From positions 55,069,227 to 55,133,226 of the forward strand of contig OU862917.1 of NCBI GenBank assembly GCA_917880885.1: 64,000 bases of DNA, in the 5' to 3' direction. Source of the DNA: Limnephilus marmoratus. Its lineage: Eukaryota > Arthropoda > Insecta > Trichoptera > Limnephilidae. The notes under the pieces were generated by a model, which worked only from the letters and a program-made list of their open reading frames with translations, did not search any database and was not told the origin of the DNA. Of this stretch, positions 1 to 10,689 are shown piece by piece. Each line of letters begins with the position of its first letter. Position 1 is the stretch's first letter. Position numbers and translations under genes: made by a program.

Positions 1-52
1 ATCGAATCCATTTAGTTTTTTTGTGAATGAACCTACAATCTAAATGTTTTTA

Positions 53-2292
53 CACATACTGTAATGCCCACCCATCTTTTGTTCTTCAAAAAAAAAACAA
101 CAAATTTTGAGATACTTATAATGCCCCAGAGATAATTGACATTTTCCATAAATCGTTTAAAATCAAACTAACCGTACAATGTACTTAAATTAAAACTATT
201 ATTTCTTGTTTATTTTTCTGTTTAATAACTTTTTACTTAACACTGTGTGCTATTACTTTAAACAACTTCTGGAAACTCTTATTTCTGTATTGATTATTAT
301 CACCTTTTTAATGTGTGCCTTCACAACGTGCTTAACCATACCACTTGATTAATAAATTGTAAATGGAACTTAACTGGTTTATATTCACTATTTTACGGAC
401 AATTACTTTATACACAACTGTATTTTTTTTTACATGAACTCCACACAAGAGGCCCTGAGGAAAATAATTTCCCTCAGGGCCTATGTCATCTTTGAGGATG
501 CTGTGTGGAGGGTTTTTTTTAAGAAAAGGAAGGAGAGGAGAGTTCTGGGAAGGAAAAGGGTTTAAGGGGTGGGTAGGAATCTGGGGTTCAGTATGTCCTG
601 GTCATCCGCCTCCAAGACCTAGACAAACCTCACCCCATGAACCCGGGCACCCCTGCTAAATCACCTGAATAAAGATAAATAAATAATTAAAAAAAAATAT
701 AGGTAAGGAGGTGTAGAAAAGGGTAGGTAAATACACGGTATGTATGTCGGCGGCCGATCGTAAAATCAGGCGAATCATGATGCGCCTAGCCACATCGCAA
801 TCTGCCGCCATTTCACAATGTACCGGATATAAGTTAGGCACATTATTATTGTCGCACATTATATAAAGCGCAGGCAGCGCCTCTATTGGTGCATTTTACA
901 ACTCTTATTTGAATGTGCCTAAGCGAATAGCAAGACGGAATGTCGGACGTTCATCTTCGATCGATACGTCTAGTTGTAAATTTGCCTTTTCGTGATATGT
1001 CCCGGCACATTGTGAAATGGCGGCAGACCACGAGGTGACTAGATCATGATCTAGTCACATCATGATCCGCCTGATTGGCTGATCGGCTGCCGATATATAC
1101 ACGTAAATCATTTTAAAGAGAGCAAGTTTGAATGTATTAGTGCACACCGACATTAGTGTGCACGCGAATACTAACTTACTACGTAGTAGGTAGTTCTACA
1201 ACACAGTACACAACTACACAAGCAAGAATCTCTATATTCTGAGTAATCTGTACTTTCGTTATATTTATAAAGGAGATGTCGTCCTCGTCAAAATCGCACA
1301 ATCTATCTAGTACCTACAGCTAATAGCTAGGGTATATATTATATTATACTAATAATATAGATAGTATCAGTTGCAGTCAGTGAGTTTTCAGTGAGATAGA
1401 GTGCTAAGATTGAAAAATACGACAGTACTCATGTTGTTGCAGAGTTGTAAAATGCACCAATAGAGGCGCTGCCTGCGCTTTATATAATGTGCGACAATAA
1501 TAATGTACCTAACTTATATCGGGTACATTGTGAAATGGCGGCAGATTGCGATGTGGCTAGGCGCATCATGATTCGCCTGATTTTACGATCGGCCGCCGAC
1601 ATACATACCGTGTATTTACCTACCCTTTTCTACACCTCCTTACCTATATATTTTTTAAAATTATTTATTTATCTTTATTCAGGTGATTTAGCAGGGGTGC
1701 CCGGGTTCATGGGGTGAGGTTTGTCTAGGTCTTGGAGGCGGATAACCAGGACATACTGAACCCCAGATTCCTACCCACCCCTTAAACCCTTTTCCTTCCC
1801 AGAACTCTCCTATCCTTCCTTTTCTTAAAAAAAACCCTCCACACAGCATCCTCAAAGATGACATAGGCCCTGAGGGAAATTATTTTCCTCAGGGCCTCTT
1901 GTGTGGAGTTCATGTAAAAAAAAATACAGTTGTGTATAAAGTAATTGTACGTAAAATAGTGAATATAAACCAGTTAAGTTCCATTTACAATTTATTAATC
2001 AAGTGGTATGGTTAAGCACGTTGTGAAGGCACACATTAAAAAGGTGATAATAATCAATACAGAAATAAGAGTTTCCAGTAGTTGTTTAAAGTAATAGCAC
2101 ACAGTGTTAAGTAAAAAGTTATTAAACAGAAAAATAAACAAGAAATAATAGTTTTAATTTAAGTACATTGTACGGTTAGTTTGATTTTAAACGATTTATG
2201 GAAAATGTCAGTTATCTCTGGGGCAATATAAGTATCTCAAAATTTGTTGTTTTTTTTTTGAAGAACAAAAGATGGGTGGGCATTACAGTATT
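53..2292. repeat. large inverted duplication (fold-back), arms about 853 bp, spacer about 535 bp
   Basis: Bases 53-905 are the reverse complement of 1441-2292 with only scattered substitutions and one-base indels, so the duplication is recent. Both arms carry part of dispersed repeat R (also at 31.3, 36.4, 45.1 and 55.9 kb), including a short hairpin at 451-481 with a GGCCCTGAGG stem and its mirror near 1865-1897. The arms encode mirror-image 60-70-residue reading frames (656-859 minus, 1487-1717 plus); these are a consequence of the duplication and I do not call them genes. The spacer holds a diverged third copy of the innermost arm sequence at about 1010-1110. No clear target duplication flanks the unit. 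It may be a fold-back transposon, an inverted duplication, or an assembly palindrome. Confidence 0.85.
1035..1058. repeat. perfect 24-bp palindrome in the fold-back spacer
   Basis: The 24 bases read identically on both strands, with half-site GTGACTAGATCA. It lies within the diverged third copy of the arm sequence, next to the ATGGCGGCAGA block that both arms share. A second short hairpin, GTGCACAC and GTGTGCAC with an 8-base loop, follows at 1140-1163. Confidence 0.9.
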
Positions 2293-2470
2293 TGTATTTG
2301 TGTGGAGATTTTTCAGTATGTGGATGCGGCGCATTCCTTGACTGAAAGATCTGAAGATCTTCATAAAAAAGTTGAAATTTTGAAAAAAAAAAATCATTTT
2401 CATTTACAACAAATCAACGTCAATAACGTCAAATTTTTCAATCTTAGCTGAAAACTAATAGATACTCCAA

Positions 2471-2905
2471 ATTACTAACTAACTAACTTACTTACTAACC
2501 ATCACGCCGTTTACCCGCAGGGGCAGGCAGAGAGGACGGACCGCCAAACAACTCGGTCTTGGCACACAGTCTTTGCCTCACTCACATTCATACATCGTGT
2601 CATACATACTCTTCTATTATTCTGACTTTTGACATGGCCCGACTCAAGTATCTGATTCACTTGATCGTGCCATGTCTACCTCGGGCGTCCCCGACTTCTT
2701 CTTCCATTCAAATTTGAGTCATATATTCTTCTCACACTATTTTCTTCTTTCATTCGCTCTACATGCCCAAACCATCTTAGGGTCCCTTTCTTAATCTTAC
2801 TCACCAGCCTTACATTCTTTGTGGATATCCACATTTACACGATCATACATGGTTTTACCACACATTCTCCTCAGGGATCTCATTTCAAAAGCATTCAAAT
2901 TACAG
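2471..2905 (-). pseudogene. 3' fragment of an RTE-type LINE (antisense)
   Basis: Reverse complement of the last ~400 coding bases of the RTE element at 3348-5981, ending in a (CTAA)n run at 2471-2500, which is the (TTAG)n tail of the family read in reverse. It retains the region encoding the Trp-Phe-Gly-His-Val and Gly-Arg-Pro-Arg motifs but has substitutions and indels, so it is older than the 3.4-kb copy. It is 5'-truncated, as usual for LINE insertions. Confidence 0.85.
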
Positions 2906-3359
2906 TACCTATACATATAATGTTGATTGCATGTTAGAGCACTCTAATATGTTATCTTACCTATGATTTATACATACAATAACATCAATAAAAGCCGCAC
3001 AATAAGTCAATAAGTACAGATATGTTCTTAAATCAATAAGTAACGTTTCAGCCCGAAATATCTCAAGTCAACTCAACTATTTTCAGCTCACTCCGTTACT
3101 TCCATTATAAACTATGTAGCCTCGAAAAATCCGTCAATCTTTCAAATTATCGCAAAATTGTTTCTTCCTTAAGGCTCCGCAACCGGGCCCGAAAAGAAGA
3201 AGATGGAGAGATACGAAATTACGAATGTCAGAGGAGAGCGCTAACATTTACAGCGACAAAATCGATGCGAAAATTGCGAAAATCACGACTCTTTTAAAAT
3301 AGAGCAAAAATCTCGCGGGCGTTGTCGTAAACAGCATTTAAACAACTTTTTGGACTGGT

Positions 3360-4430
3360 GTGAACGACGTAATGAGATTAAAAAATTTGAATGAAAGGAT
3401 TATAATGGCGGGCGATTTGAATGGGTGGGTGGGAATTGGACGTGACGGATTTGATTCAGCCTTAGGTAAGTTCGGGGATAAAAGGACGAATGAAAATGGG
3501 AATAGAATACTTGAAGTATGTTTAGAGTGGAACCTGTTTGTATCGAATACCTTTTTCGATCATAAAGGTATCCACCAATATACGTGGGAAAGAGGAAATG
3601 AAAGATCAATAATTGATTTTGTAGTAATTGACTCTAGGTTGAGAGCCGTTACCGAGGACACAAGAGTTTTCAGAGGGGCTGAGGTTGAAACTGACCACTT
3701 TCTGGTGGTATCAAGAGTAAACCTCTTTCGCGGATGGCGCTCTAAAGTGAAAACGGTATCAGCTCCAACAAGAGTCAAAATAGAAAAACTGCAAAACGAT
3801 TATGTGAGAAGTGAGTATGAGAAATGTGCAGAAATGAGATTGAATGCGAAAGAAATGGACGGTCTAAGCATAGACGAAACATGGAACCACATAAAGGTTA
3901 GTCTGTGCGAATCTGCTAGAGACGTGTGTGGAATAAGTAAGCAAGGTAGGAAGAAAGGCGATGCATGGCGGGATGACGAGATCAAAGCACTGGTCTCAGA
4001 GAAAAAGAAAGCTTGGTTACGTCTGATAGCGACTGACAGTGCTTCAAGCGAAGAGAGAGATAGAGCGAAAGAAGTATACAAGGGATGCAAGAAAAGAGTA
4101 AGTGTTGGAGTGAAAGAACGAAAGAAACGCCTGGAAGATGAAGAGGGAATAAAAATGACAAAATACTTCCAAGAAAACATTAAACTGTTTTGGAAGGAAG
4201 TCAAAAGGTCCCGGAGTGGCCCAGAGAACGGAAGAATGAAAGTGATAAAATCGAATGATGGAAGAATGTTGACGAATGAAGAAGAAATTAAAGAAAGATG
4301 GATGAAATATTTTGAGGAAGTCTTCGAAAGCAACTCGGGTGATAGTGAGTCCAGCGTTGAATCGGGAATGAACGATGACGGAGTGAATGTTATCAAAATC
4401 AGTATGGATGAAATAAAAAAAATCGATTAA
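3360..4430 (+). pseudogene. RTE endonuclease domain (C-terminal part) plus linker
   Basis: Translates to 356 residues. The first ~120 match the C-terminal half of an AP-like endonuclease: GDLNG near residue 19, an IIDFVV stretch near residue 85, and TDHF near residue 111, which stands where Ser-Asp-His is usual. The rest is a charged, coiled linker (roughly 125-340) that in RTE proteins leads directly into the reverse transcriptase. The N-terminal catalytic half is missing because the element is 5'-truncated, so the enzyme cannot be active. The frame stops at 4428-4430 just after a run of eight A (4415-4422); one base fewer there would keep the frame open into the next segment. Confidence 0.85.
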
Positions 4431-4434
4431 ATGC

Positions 4435-5961
4435 ATGAAGAATGGTAAGGCTGTTGGTTTCGACAATATTGCTGCCGAATATTTTAAAGGAGATAGCCAT
4501 ATTATTCTCACATGGTTGTGCAAACTTTTTAATCAATGTTTAGAGGAGGGTTACACGCCATTAGATTGGAGGAGGGCTGTAATCATGCCGTTGTACAAAG
4601 GTAAAGGGTCACGCATGGAATGTGGGAATCATAGGGCTATTAGCCTGCTAAGTTCTGTCGGCAAGCTGTATGGAAGAATATTGATTGAAAGGGTAAGAAC
4701 GGAAACAAAGGATAAAAAATGGGATGTGCAAGGTGCCTTTATGAGTGGAAGGGGATGCATGGACCAGATTTTCTCCTTGCGTATGCTCACTGAGAAGTTT
4801 CTGGCGAAAAACCAGAAACTTTTCTGCGCCTTTGTAGATCTTCAAAAAGCGTACGACCGAGTCGACAGGAAAAAGCTATGGAAGGTGTTGTCCAAGTATG
4901 GAGTGAATGCAAATCTCATACAGGCAATTGCGTCTCTGTACGAGGGAAGCGTTGCATGTGTTAGGGTGAACGGTGATTTTACGGGGTGGTTTGACATCAC
5001 AAAAGGTGTTAAGCAAGGCTGCGTAATGTCACCATGGTTATTCAATCTATACATGGATAATTGTATGCAAGAATTGAAAGATGTGGGATTGGGCGCGAAA
5101 TTGAATAGTCTGAAAGTATGTTGCCTGTTGTATGCTGATGATGCGGTGCTGATCTCTAACACTATGGAAGATCTACAGTCTCTAGTATCTAGGATGAACG
5201 AAGTATGTATGAAGAATGAGTTAATGATGAATGTAAGTAAGTCTAAAGTCATGGTGTTTGAAAGGGAGAGTACGAAAACAGTGTGCGATATATTTGTGAA
5301 TGATGAATACTTGGAGCAGGTGGATGAGTTTGTTTATCTGGGTAGTATGTTTACGAGAGATGGGAAGGGTGATAGAGATATCGAAAGAAGGGTAAATGCC
5401 GGTAACTCCATTAATGGAGGACTGAATGCTGTTGGCGCTAATAAAAAACTGTCAAAAAAAGCGAAGCTAGCAGTCCACAATAGAGTCCTGGTACCTACCC
5501 TGATGTATGGCAGTGAGGCATGGAACTGGCAGAGGAAGGATGAAAGTAAACTGAATGCTGTTGAAATGAGATCCCTGAGACGTATGTGTGGTAAAACCAT
5601 GTATGATCGTGTTAGAAATGTGGTTATCCGCAAAGAATGTAAGGCTGATGTAAGTATAATGAGCAAAATTAAGAAAGGGACCCTCAGATGGTTTGGGCAC
5701 GTAGAGCGAATGAGCGAAGAAAGTAGTGTAAAAAGAATATATGATGCAAATGTGAATGGTAGAAGAAGTCGGGGACGCCCGAGGAAGACATGGCACGATC
5801 AAGTGAATCAGATACTTGAGACGGGCCATGTCAAAAGCCAGAATAATAGAAGAGTATGTATGAGACGATGTATGAATGTGAGTGAGGCAAAGAGTGTGTG
5901 CCAAGACCGAGTTGCTTGGCGGTCCGTCCTCTCTGCCTACCCCTGCGGGGAAACGGCGTGA
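4435..5961 (+). pseudogene. RTE reverse transcriptase domain
   Basis: 508 residues. Fingers-palm motifs occur in order: FVDLQKAYDRV near 133-143 (first catalytic Asp), KQGCVMSP near 193-200, and YADD at 233-236 (catalytic Asp pair). A C-terminal region with RWFGHVERM and GRPRKTW motifs and a Cys-rich end is typical of RTE proteins. This domain copies the element RNA at the nicked target. The ATG at 4435 is just the first one after the frameshift; the biological product would have been read through from the upstream frame. The RT domain itself is intact, with no internal stop. The stop at 5959-5961 is followed directly by the TTAG tail. Confidence 0.9.
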
Positions 5962-6678
5962 TGGTTAGTTAGTTAGTTAGCTGTGATTTTTTTCATGCAT
6001 ATAACTTGTAAAATAACTAAAACAAACTTTTATAATAATTTTTAGAGCATACTTTGCGATTTTTTTCTATCGAGGAAATTTTATGTAATTTGCTTTTGGC
6101 GCGGGCAATGTCTAGATATTATCTTCAAGAATAACATATATTTTTAAGAGCTTTAAAACTAAAAGTGTTTAAGGGAGATATGTAAGAAATCGATAGGAAT
6201 TCGGGTAGCGGGCCTGAATATAAGGCCTGGATAAAGACGGGTATCAATCAGGCGCGTAGCTACCTAGGGGCTACGCGGGGCAGTGCCCCGGGGCCCTCAA
6301 GCTCAGGGGGCCCTCGAATCCTTACCAGAAATCTCGATCGAACTGAACTTTTGGAAATTTCTCCCATTTTCAAAATAAATATGACAGGTTGCAACTTGCA
6401 ACCCCACTTTAATCATGACAACTCAGTTGAGAGAAATTCAAAAGTTATGCCTGGGGAATTCCCCTAAATTCTTTCTGTAGGTTGGCAGTGTTGTCAATTC
6501 GACGGATCGGGATAGCGATATGTGCGTCATTCCCCAACGACACTTGTAGCATATCAGTGTGTTGCTTTTTCCTTTTATTTTACTTTTAACTTTTAACGTC
6601 GTCAGTGAACAGTGAGTACCTACCTACTCGAGTACAATCTAATATTGTATTGTTTAAATAAATTAGAAAACTAAAATT

Positions 6679-7060
6679 ATGGATAAAAAGAAGAAACCCA
6701 GTGGTGCATTTAAACGCGAACAACAACGCCAAGAAAGAGAAGATAGTAAACAAAAATTGCCCAAAATTGACAAGATTTTTAGTCAGCCTTCTGCAAGTAC
6801 ATCTGGCCAAAATATTTCTATTTATAGTGACTCAAATAATGTGGTAACTGCATTGTTGGTTGAGAAGCCTAGAATGCGAGCCTGCTAGAATGCGACCTAA
6901 CGGAAGTATTTACAGCAATCTTATTATTCTTTACAATTCCTGTCACTTCTGCAGCAGTTGAAAGGTCATTTAGCAAATTAAAAATTATTTAAGAAATAAG
7001 CAATTGAAAACAAAACTGCATCAAGCCTGGATTTGAACGAAGTCATTGATACTTTTAGTC
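6679..7060 (+). pseudogene. remains of hAT transposase (N-terminus fused to C-terminal dimerisation motif)
   Basis: The ATG at 6679 opens a Lys-rich N-terminus (MDKKKKPSGAFKREQQRQ) like that of ZMYM/TTF-type hAT proteins; it stops at 6888. From about 6900 a second segment encodes a hAT C-terminal dimerisation motif (TIPVTSAAVERSFSKLK), again followed by stops. The middle of the protein, including the catalytic core, is absent. No activity is possible; the element would depend on a transposase made elsewhere. Confidence 0.75.
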
Positions 7061-7188
7061 AGTTGGTAGGCCCGACCTTTATATAATAAACTCTTGAATC
7101 TTCTCTATTTCTTTTTATTAGCCAAACCTACACCAAGTATTAATTGTAATTTATGTTGTTACTGTTTAATAGGGCAGGTCCCTGCAGT

Positions 7189-7387
7189 CAAGGGCGGATC
7201 CAGCTTTGGCGCCAGGGGGGGGTCACATAGCTCCATGGGGGGGTCACAAAGTCGTGGTCAAGTCACTAGAAGTTATAATTTAATTTAGATAATAATAGAT
7301 ACAAGTAAAAAGTAGGTCCACCTAGGTCCTGGACCCAGCCCAGGGGGGGTCATGACCCCCATGACCCCCCCCCTGGATCCGCCCTTG
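7189..7387. mobile_element. 199-bp hAT-type MITE nested in the larger hAT
   Basis: Terminal inverted repeat CAAGGGCGGATCC at both ends. It is flanked by CCTGCAGT (7181-7188) and CCCGCAGT (7388-7395), an 8-bp target duplication with one mismatch. Internal sequence is G-rich on the left and C-rich on the right with no reading frame. It inserted after the host hAT had already lost its transposase centre, or at least independently of it. Confidence 0.88.
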
Positions 7388-7894
7388 CCCGCAGTGCACA
7401 AAAAAGAGCCTAAGTAGCTTAGCATTTTTAAAGTATTTGTATATTTCATATTTTTATTTGATAAAACCTAATCAGTTTACATAGCAGTGGGGCCCCATTT
7501 TTTAATTTGCCCCAGGGCCCTTGGTTACCTAGCTACGCCACTGGTATCAATTATATGCTTTTGTGAAGTTATTTTCTTCCGCATTTGCGTTTGTTTCATA
7601 ACAGATTAATTGATTTATCAGAAATAATTTATCCAATTATTTCCAGAAATGGTGCAAGTATTTTAATCGACCCATTGACATCTTATCAGATAATATAACA
7701 TTCTATGTATAAAACCACTCGATCATATCCGGTGGTTGTGAACAGGTGACATAAGTTGCTTCCTAGCTGTAATAATATACCTACATCTGAGTTTATCAGA
7801 ATATTAAATTGAACCTTTGTGTAGTTTATATCTTTGTTGATACAAGTTATGCTGGATGGTGTTTAAATCTATCATTGAAATGGCTCCTCCCTAT

Positions 7895-9731
7895 TAGACG
7901 TGGGCAAAATTGAATGACCTAATTAAATGAATAAATTCAATCTTGTGACACACTCAATCTAATTCTCAATTTCAAAAGGAATTGATTCTTCATTCCTTAT
8001 CTTTGGCCTTGCATCCTACGATTTTTAACGACACCATACATTTTTAATTTCCATTTATTTTACTGTTAAATTATTTCAATGAATAATGTGTTCTGTAAAC
8101 GATTTAAATATTATATTGTTTCATAGGTATTTAAACATTATTAAACGGGCCGCGCGCCGCGAAGTTTTCGACGGACGGTATTGTGAACGACTCGCCTATT
8201 ACGATTGTATTCCGCTACCGCCGCGCCGCCATTCTAAAAACACCCGAACATCATTAGTCCATGTCCCAAAATGGCCAAAACGCGGCCGCGATTCATCCGG
8301 GTTGCCCGAGCATCTCTTTCACGCAAGGAATTAATCATTTATCCTAAACAATAGTCCTGAGATTGTCCTAAGGTCCCCGCCGTCCTAGGTCCGTGTTCAA
8401 TGTCCGCGTCCCAGGTACCTAGTCTGTCGAAATCGAGATTGTCCGATTCCGACAGACAGAGGAATTAAAACAAAAGTCTTTTTCACTTGTGACGTCATGG
8501 TCTTTTGTAATTCTTAGACCTAAAAATGACGTCAGGCGTCATCGTCACTTCAATGTCACGATATGTCCCAAACGCATCCCAGTCCTAGGTCCGCAGCTCG
8601 CGAGTAAATCAAGTCACTGCTAGGTAAGACACAAAACATTAATCAAAAGTTACTAATTCATTCCTCAATGCCAGCCCTTAATCCGTCCGCGCGGTTCATT
8701 TATTCCCCCGCGCGCCAAGCCGTCAATTTCATTACATAGTTAGTCGAAAACTTTCGACTTTGAATCTGAACATCAGCTAGAAAAGTGAGAAGCGATGCTT
8801 ATCGGTTTTTTGGTACGTACGAAAGATATTGTACCTACCTACTTTTAGACGTAGATCTTGGGTCGATATAATATGTAAATTTGCAGATATTATAAGGCCA
8901 ATTAGCTGTGGTTAGCTGTCATAAAATACTCATCTTAATGTTAAAATGATGTTTATATTAGATCACGTGAAATGGAACGAAATTATAAGTTTAATAAATA
9001 AAATAAAATCAATAAAATTTTAAGGGTAAAACGAAAATTTGTATAATTTTAAGATATAATTGCTAGCAATAAATACATTTTACATACGAAAAATTACGAC
9101 ACTAAAAAAAGACAAACAATATAGGATTTAGCATGCGAGATAATGAGATAGAATAATCGGTCTCCTCTTTGTGTGGTGTTTCGTAGCCTATTGGTCTCCT
9201 CTTTGTGCGGTGCTTCGTAGCCTCCCCACTCATTGTGATTTTGAAAACCGATGAAACGAAAAAGCGACACTAAAAAGAGTCGGTTTTAGCGTGCGAGATA
9301 ATGAGATAGAATAATCGGTCTCCTCTTTGTGCGGTGTTCCGTAGCCTATTGGTCTCCTCTTTGTGCGGTGCTTCGTAGCCTCCCCACTCATTGTGATTTG
9401 AAAACCGATGAAACGAAAAAGCGACACTAAAAAGAGTCAAACACATTAATCTATAGGTTTTAGCCTGCGAGATAATGAGATAGAATAATCGGTCTCCTCT
9501 TTGTGCGATGCTTGGTAGCCTATCAGTCTCCTCTTTTGCGGTATTCCGTGGCCTCCCGGTCTCGTGTGCGGTGTTAGCCTCCCCATTAATTTAATTTTCA
9601 ATTTTCAATTTTTTTTTTTTTTTTTTTTGAATATAATTCAATTAAAGGAATGAATAAAAGGAATCAATTCAAAAGGCCATGGGAATCAGACTGAATCGAT
9701 TCACCCCTGGGAATCATTCTGCCCACGTCTA
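7895..9731. mobile_element. non-autonomous hAT, 1.84 kb, with 8-bp target duplication
   Basis: Terminal inverted repeat TAGACGTGGGCA at 7895 and its complement ending at 9731; CTCCCTAT on both sides (7887-7894, 9732-9739). The inside holds a GC-richer block (about 8130-8720) with an unrecognised 82-codon frame at 8086-8334, and a three-unit minisatellite at 9135-9605. No transposase motif is visible, so it is a non-autonomous carrier. Confidence 0.9.
9135..9605. repeat. minisatellite, 3 units of about 158-174 bp with internal sub-repeats
   Basis: Units start at about 9135, 9293 and 9467 with GCGAGATAATGAGATAGAAT. Each unit contains two copies of a ~33-bp sub-repeat beginning GGTCTCCTCTTTGTG and ending TCGTAGCCT. 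The first two units end in CGACACTAAAAAGAGTC; the third is more diverged and decays into a poly-T run near 9608. Confidence 0.88.
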
Positions 9732-9739
9732 CTCCCTAT

Positions 9740-9988
9740 ATCTCTGAACTATGCATTCCGGAAAATATTGGTCTAAGGCAGTCAACACTTAGATCAGCGA
9801 CATTTTCTGCAATTGGAAGGTTGAAAGAACCTAAGCGAAATCCGAACACTAAGTTTGGTGATCGTGCATTCGCAGTATCCGGCCCTGAAGCTTGGAATAA
9901 ACTTCTTATGGAATTGAGATGCATAACCAACTCAGCGGAATTTAGATCCAAACTGAAAACTCACTTGTTCCGATACTCCTTTCCATAA
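9740..9988 (+). pseudogene. C-terminus of CR1/L2-like reverse transcriptase
   Basis: In frame +, the segment encodes the usual end of a CR1/L2 polyprotein: the TLRSATFSA motif, then FGDRAFAVSGPEAWN, then FRSKLKTHLFRYSFP and a stop at about 9986. It lies downstream of the palm domain in the family and is not catalytic. Its upstream continuation is the codons just left of 7895, so the two parts were one exon before the hAT landed. Everything N-terminal to that is lost or unrecognisable. Confidence 0.8.
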
Positions 9989-10319
9989 ATTCATCATTCT
10001 ATTTAAACTTTGCAATTTTTAATAGTTTTTTTCTCTTTTCTCTTTGTTTATAGTTAACTCAATCTGTTTAATGTAATCTGTTAATTGTGATACCTCAATC
10101 TGTTTACTGTTGAGCGATGAATCACCTTAATGCAGTAAAGATGGACTATTAAATTTATAAATTTATTTAAAATATCTATACCTTCCCGTAAATCCAGTTA
10201 ACCTTCATTATACTTTTTGCACCCGTATTCTCGAATTGTAATATTATGTAAAAACTTCCTACTTCTTCTGGCACTAATCTTAATTGTAAATATGTGTGTT
10301 AATAAGTCACCAGTTTTAG

Positions 10320-10490
10320 GTTAGAATCTATATGTCTTAGTCATAAGTCACTAGCTATAAGTCTTAGAGCTAAGTCACTAGTTATAATTGTAAATCTTAG
10401 TTGTAAGCCAGTAATATAAGTAGCTATAAGTCTTAGATGTAAGACACTAGTTGTAATTGTAAATCTTAGTCATAAGCCAATAATATTAAT
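10320..10490. repeat. degenerate tandem repeat in LINE 3' UTR
   Basis: Short units built on AGTCACTAGTTATAA and TAAATCTTAG recur at least five times, with a longer period near 78 bp (compare about 10375-10425 with 10450-10490). It lies in the 3' UTR of the CR1/L2-like LINE, upstream of its tail hairpin. Confidence 0.65.
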
Positions 10491-10510
10491 TCTTTTATAT
10501 ATTTATTTGT

Positions 10511-10586
10511 ACAGCGCCCTTGAGGTGATTTTCCACGAAAACGGCGCTATATAAATTAGCCAATTATTATTATTATTATTTATAAG
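10511..10586 (+). repeat. CR1/L2-like 3' tail with hairpin and (ATT)n
   Basis: GTACAGCGCCCTTGAGG, a short loop region and AACGGCGCTATATAAA make a hairpin (AGCGCC with GGCGCT), followed by (TTA)n. This is the 3' end recognised by the reverse transcriptase in such families (family knowledge). The same tail recurs at four or more other places in the window. Confidence 0.85.
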
Positions 10587-10689
10587 TTAATGAATCACCC
10601 TCTGTTATGATTTCTTGAATCCTTATCAACAATACAATTTTGTTTCTAATATTTCACTCCAATTGTAATAATAATTTTTGACTAATAAG

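Larger units (their letters stand above)
3348..5981 (+). mobile_element. RTE-clade non-LTR retrotransposon, 5'-truncated
   Basis: A LINE of about 2.6 kb encoding an AP-endonuclease remnant and a reverse transcriptase in two frames, ending in (TTAG)n. It lies in repeat G; the empty allele at 52388 shows that a few target bases were lost or changed and that no long target duplication was made. The 5' end is cut inside the endonuclease domain. The C-terminal motifs and tail resemble RTE elements of Lepidoptera (family knowledge, not a search). Fragments of the same family lie at 2471-2905, 11296-11378 and 19385-19475. Confidence 0.88.
3169..6195. repeat. dispersed repeat G, split by the RTE insertion
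   Basis: Bases 3169-3347 and 5982-6195 together match one continuous stretch at 52199-52608. Both copies begin right after TTAA with GGCTCCGCAACCGGGCC and end near GAGATATGTAAGAAATC. The 52.2-kb copy is the uninterrupted form and marks the RTE junctions. I see no terminal inverted repeat or coding potential, so its class is unknown. Confidence 0.8.
6249..7543 (+). mobile_element. hAT DNA transposon relic, 1.3 kb, with 8-bp target duplication
   Basis: The ends CAGGCGCGTAGCTACCTAG and (reverse complement) CAGTGGCGTAGCTAGG form an imperfect terminal inverted repeat, with GGGGCCC-rich sequence just inside. GTATCAAT flanks it on both sides (6241-6248 and 7544-7551), the 8-bp duplication expected of hAT. 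Only transposase ends remain, so this is an internal-deletion derivative. A smaller element is nested at 7189-7387. Confidence 0.92.
7850..10586 (+). mobile_element. CR1/L2-like LINE 3' region, interrupted by a hAT
   Basis: Coding sequence immediately left of 7895 joins in frame to 9740 once the hAT and one copy of its 8-bp target duplication are removed, giving the MAPPYISELC motif of CR1/L2 reverse transcriptase C-termini. The LINE continues to a 3' tail at 10511-10586 with an AGCGCC...GGCGCT hairpin and (ATT)n. Related tails are at 11101, 26775, 26860 and 31203. Confidence 0.8.

Noticed and set aside
656..1717. Mirror-image 67- and 76-codon frames starting MCDNNNVPNLY
   Set aside because: They exist twice only because the arms are inverted copies; they run into low-complexity sequence and repeat R and match no family.
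3400..5904. Long minus-strand frames opposite the RTE element
   Set aside because: Shadows of the plus-strand RTE coding region; no independent motifs.
9135..9605. CRISPR-like repeat-spacer structure
   Set aside because: Units are contiguous with no unique spacers, and the genome is eukaryotic.
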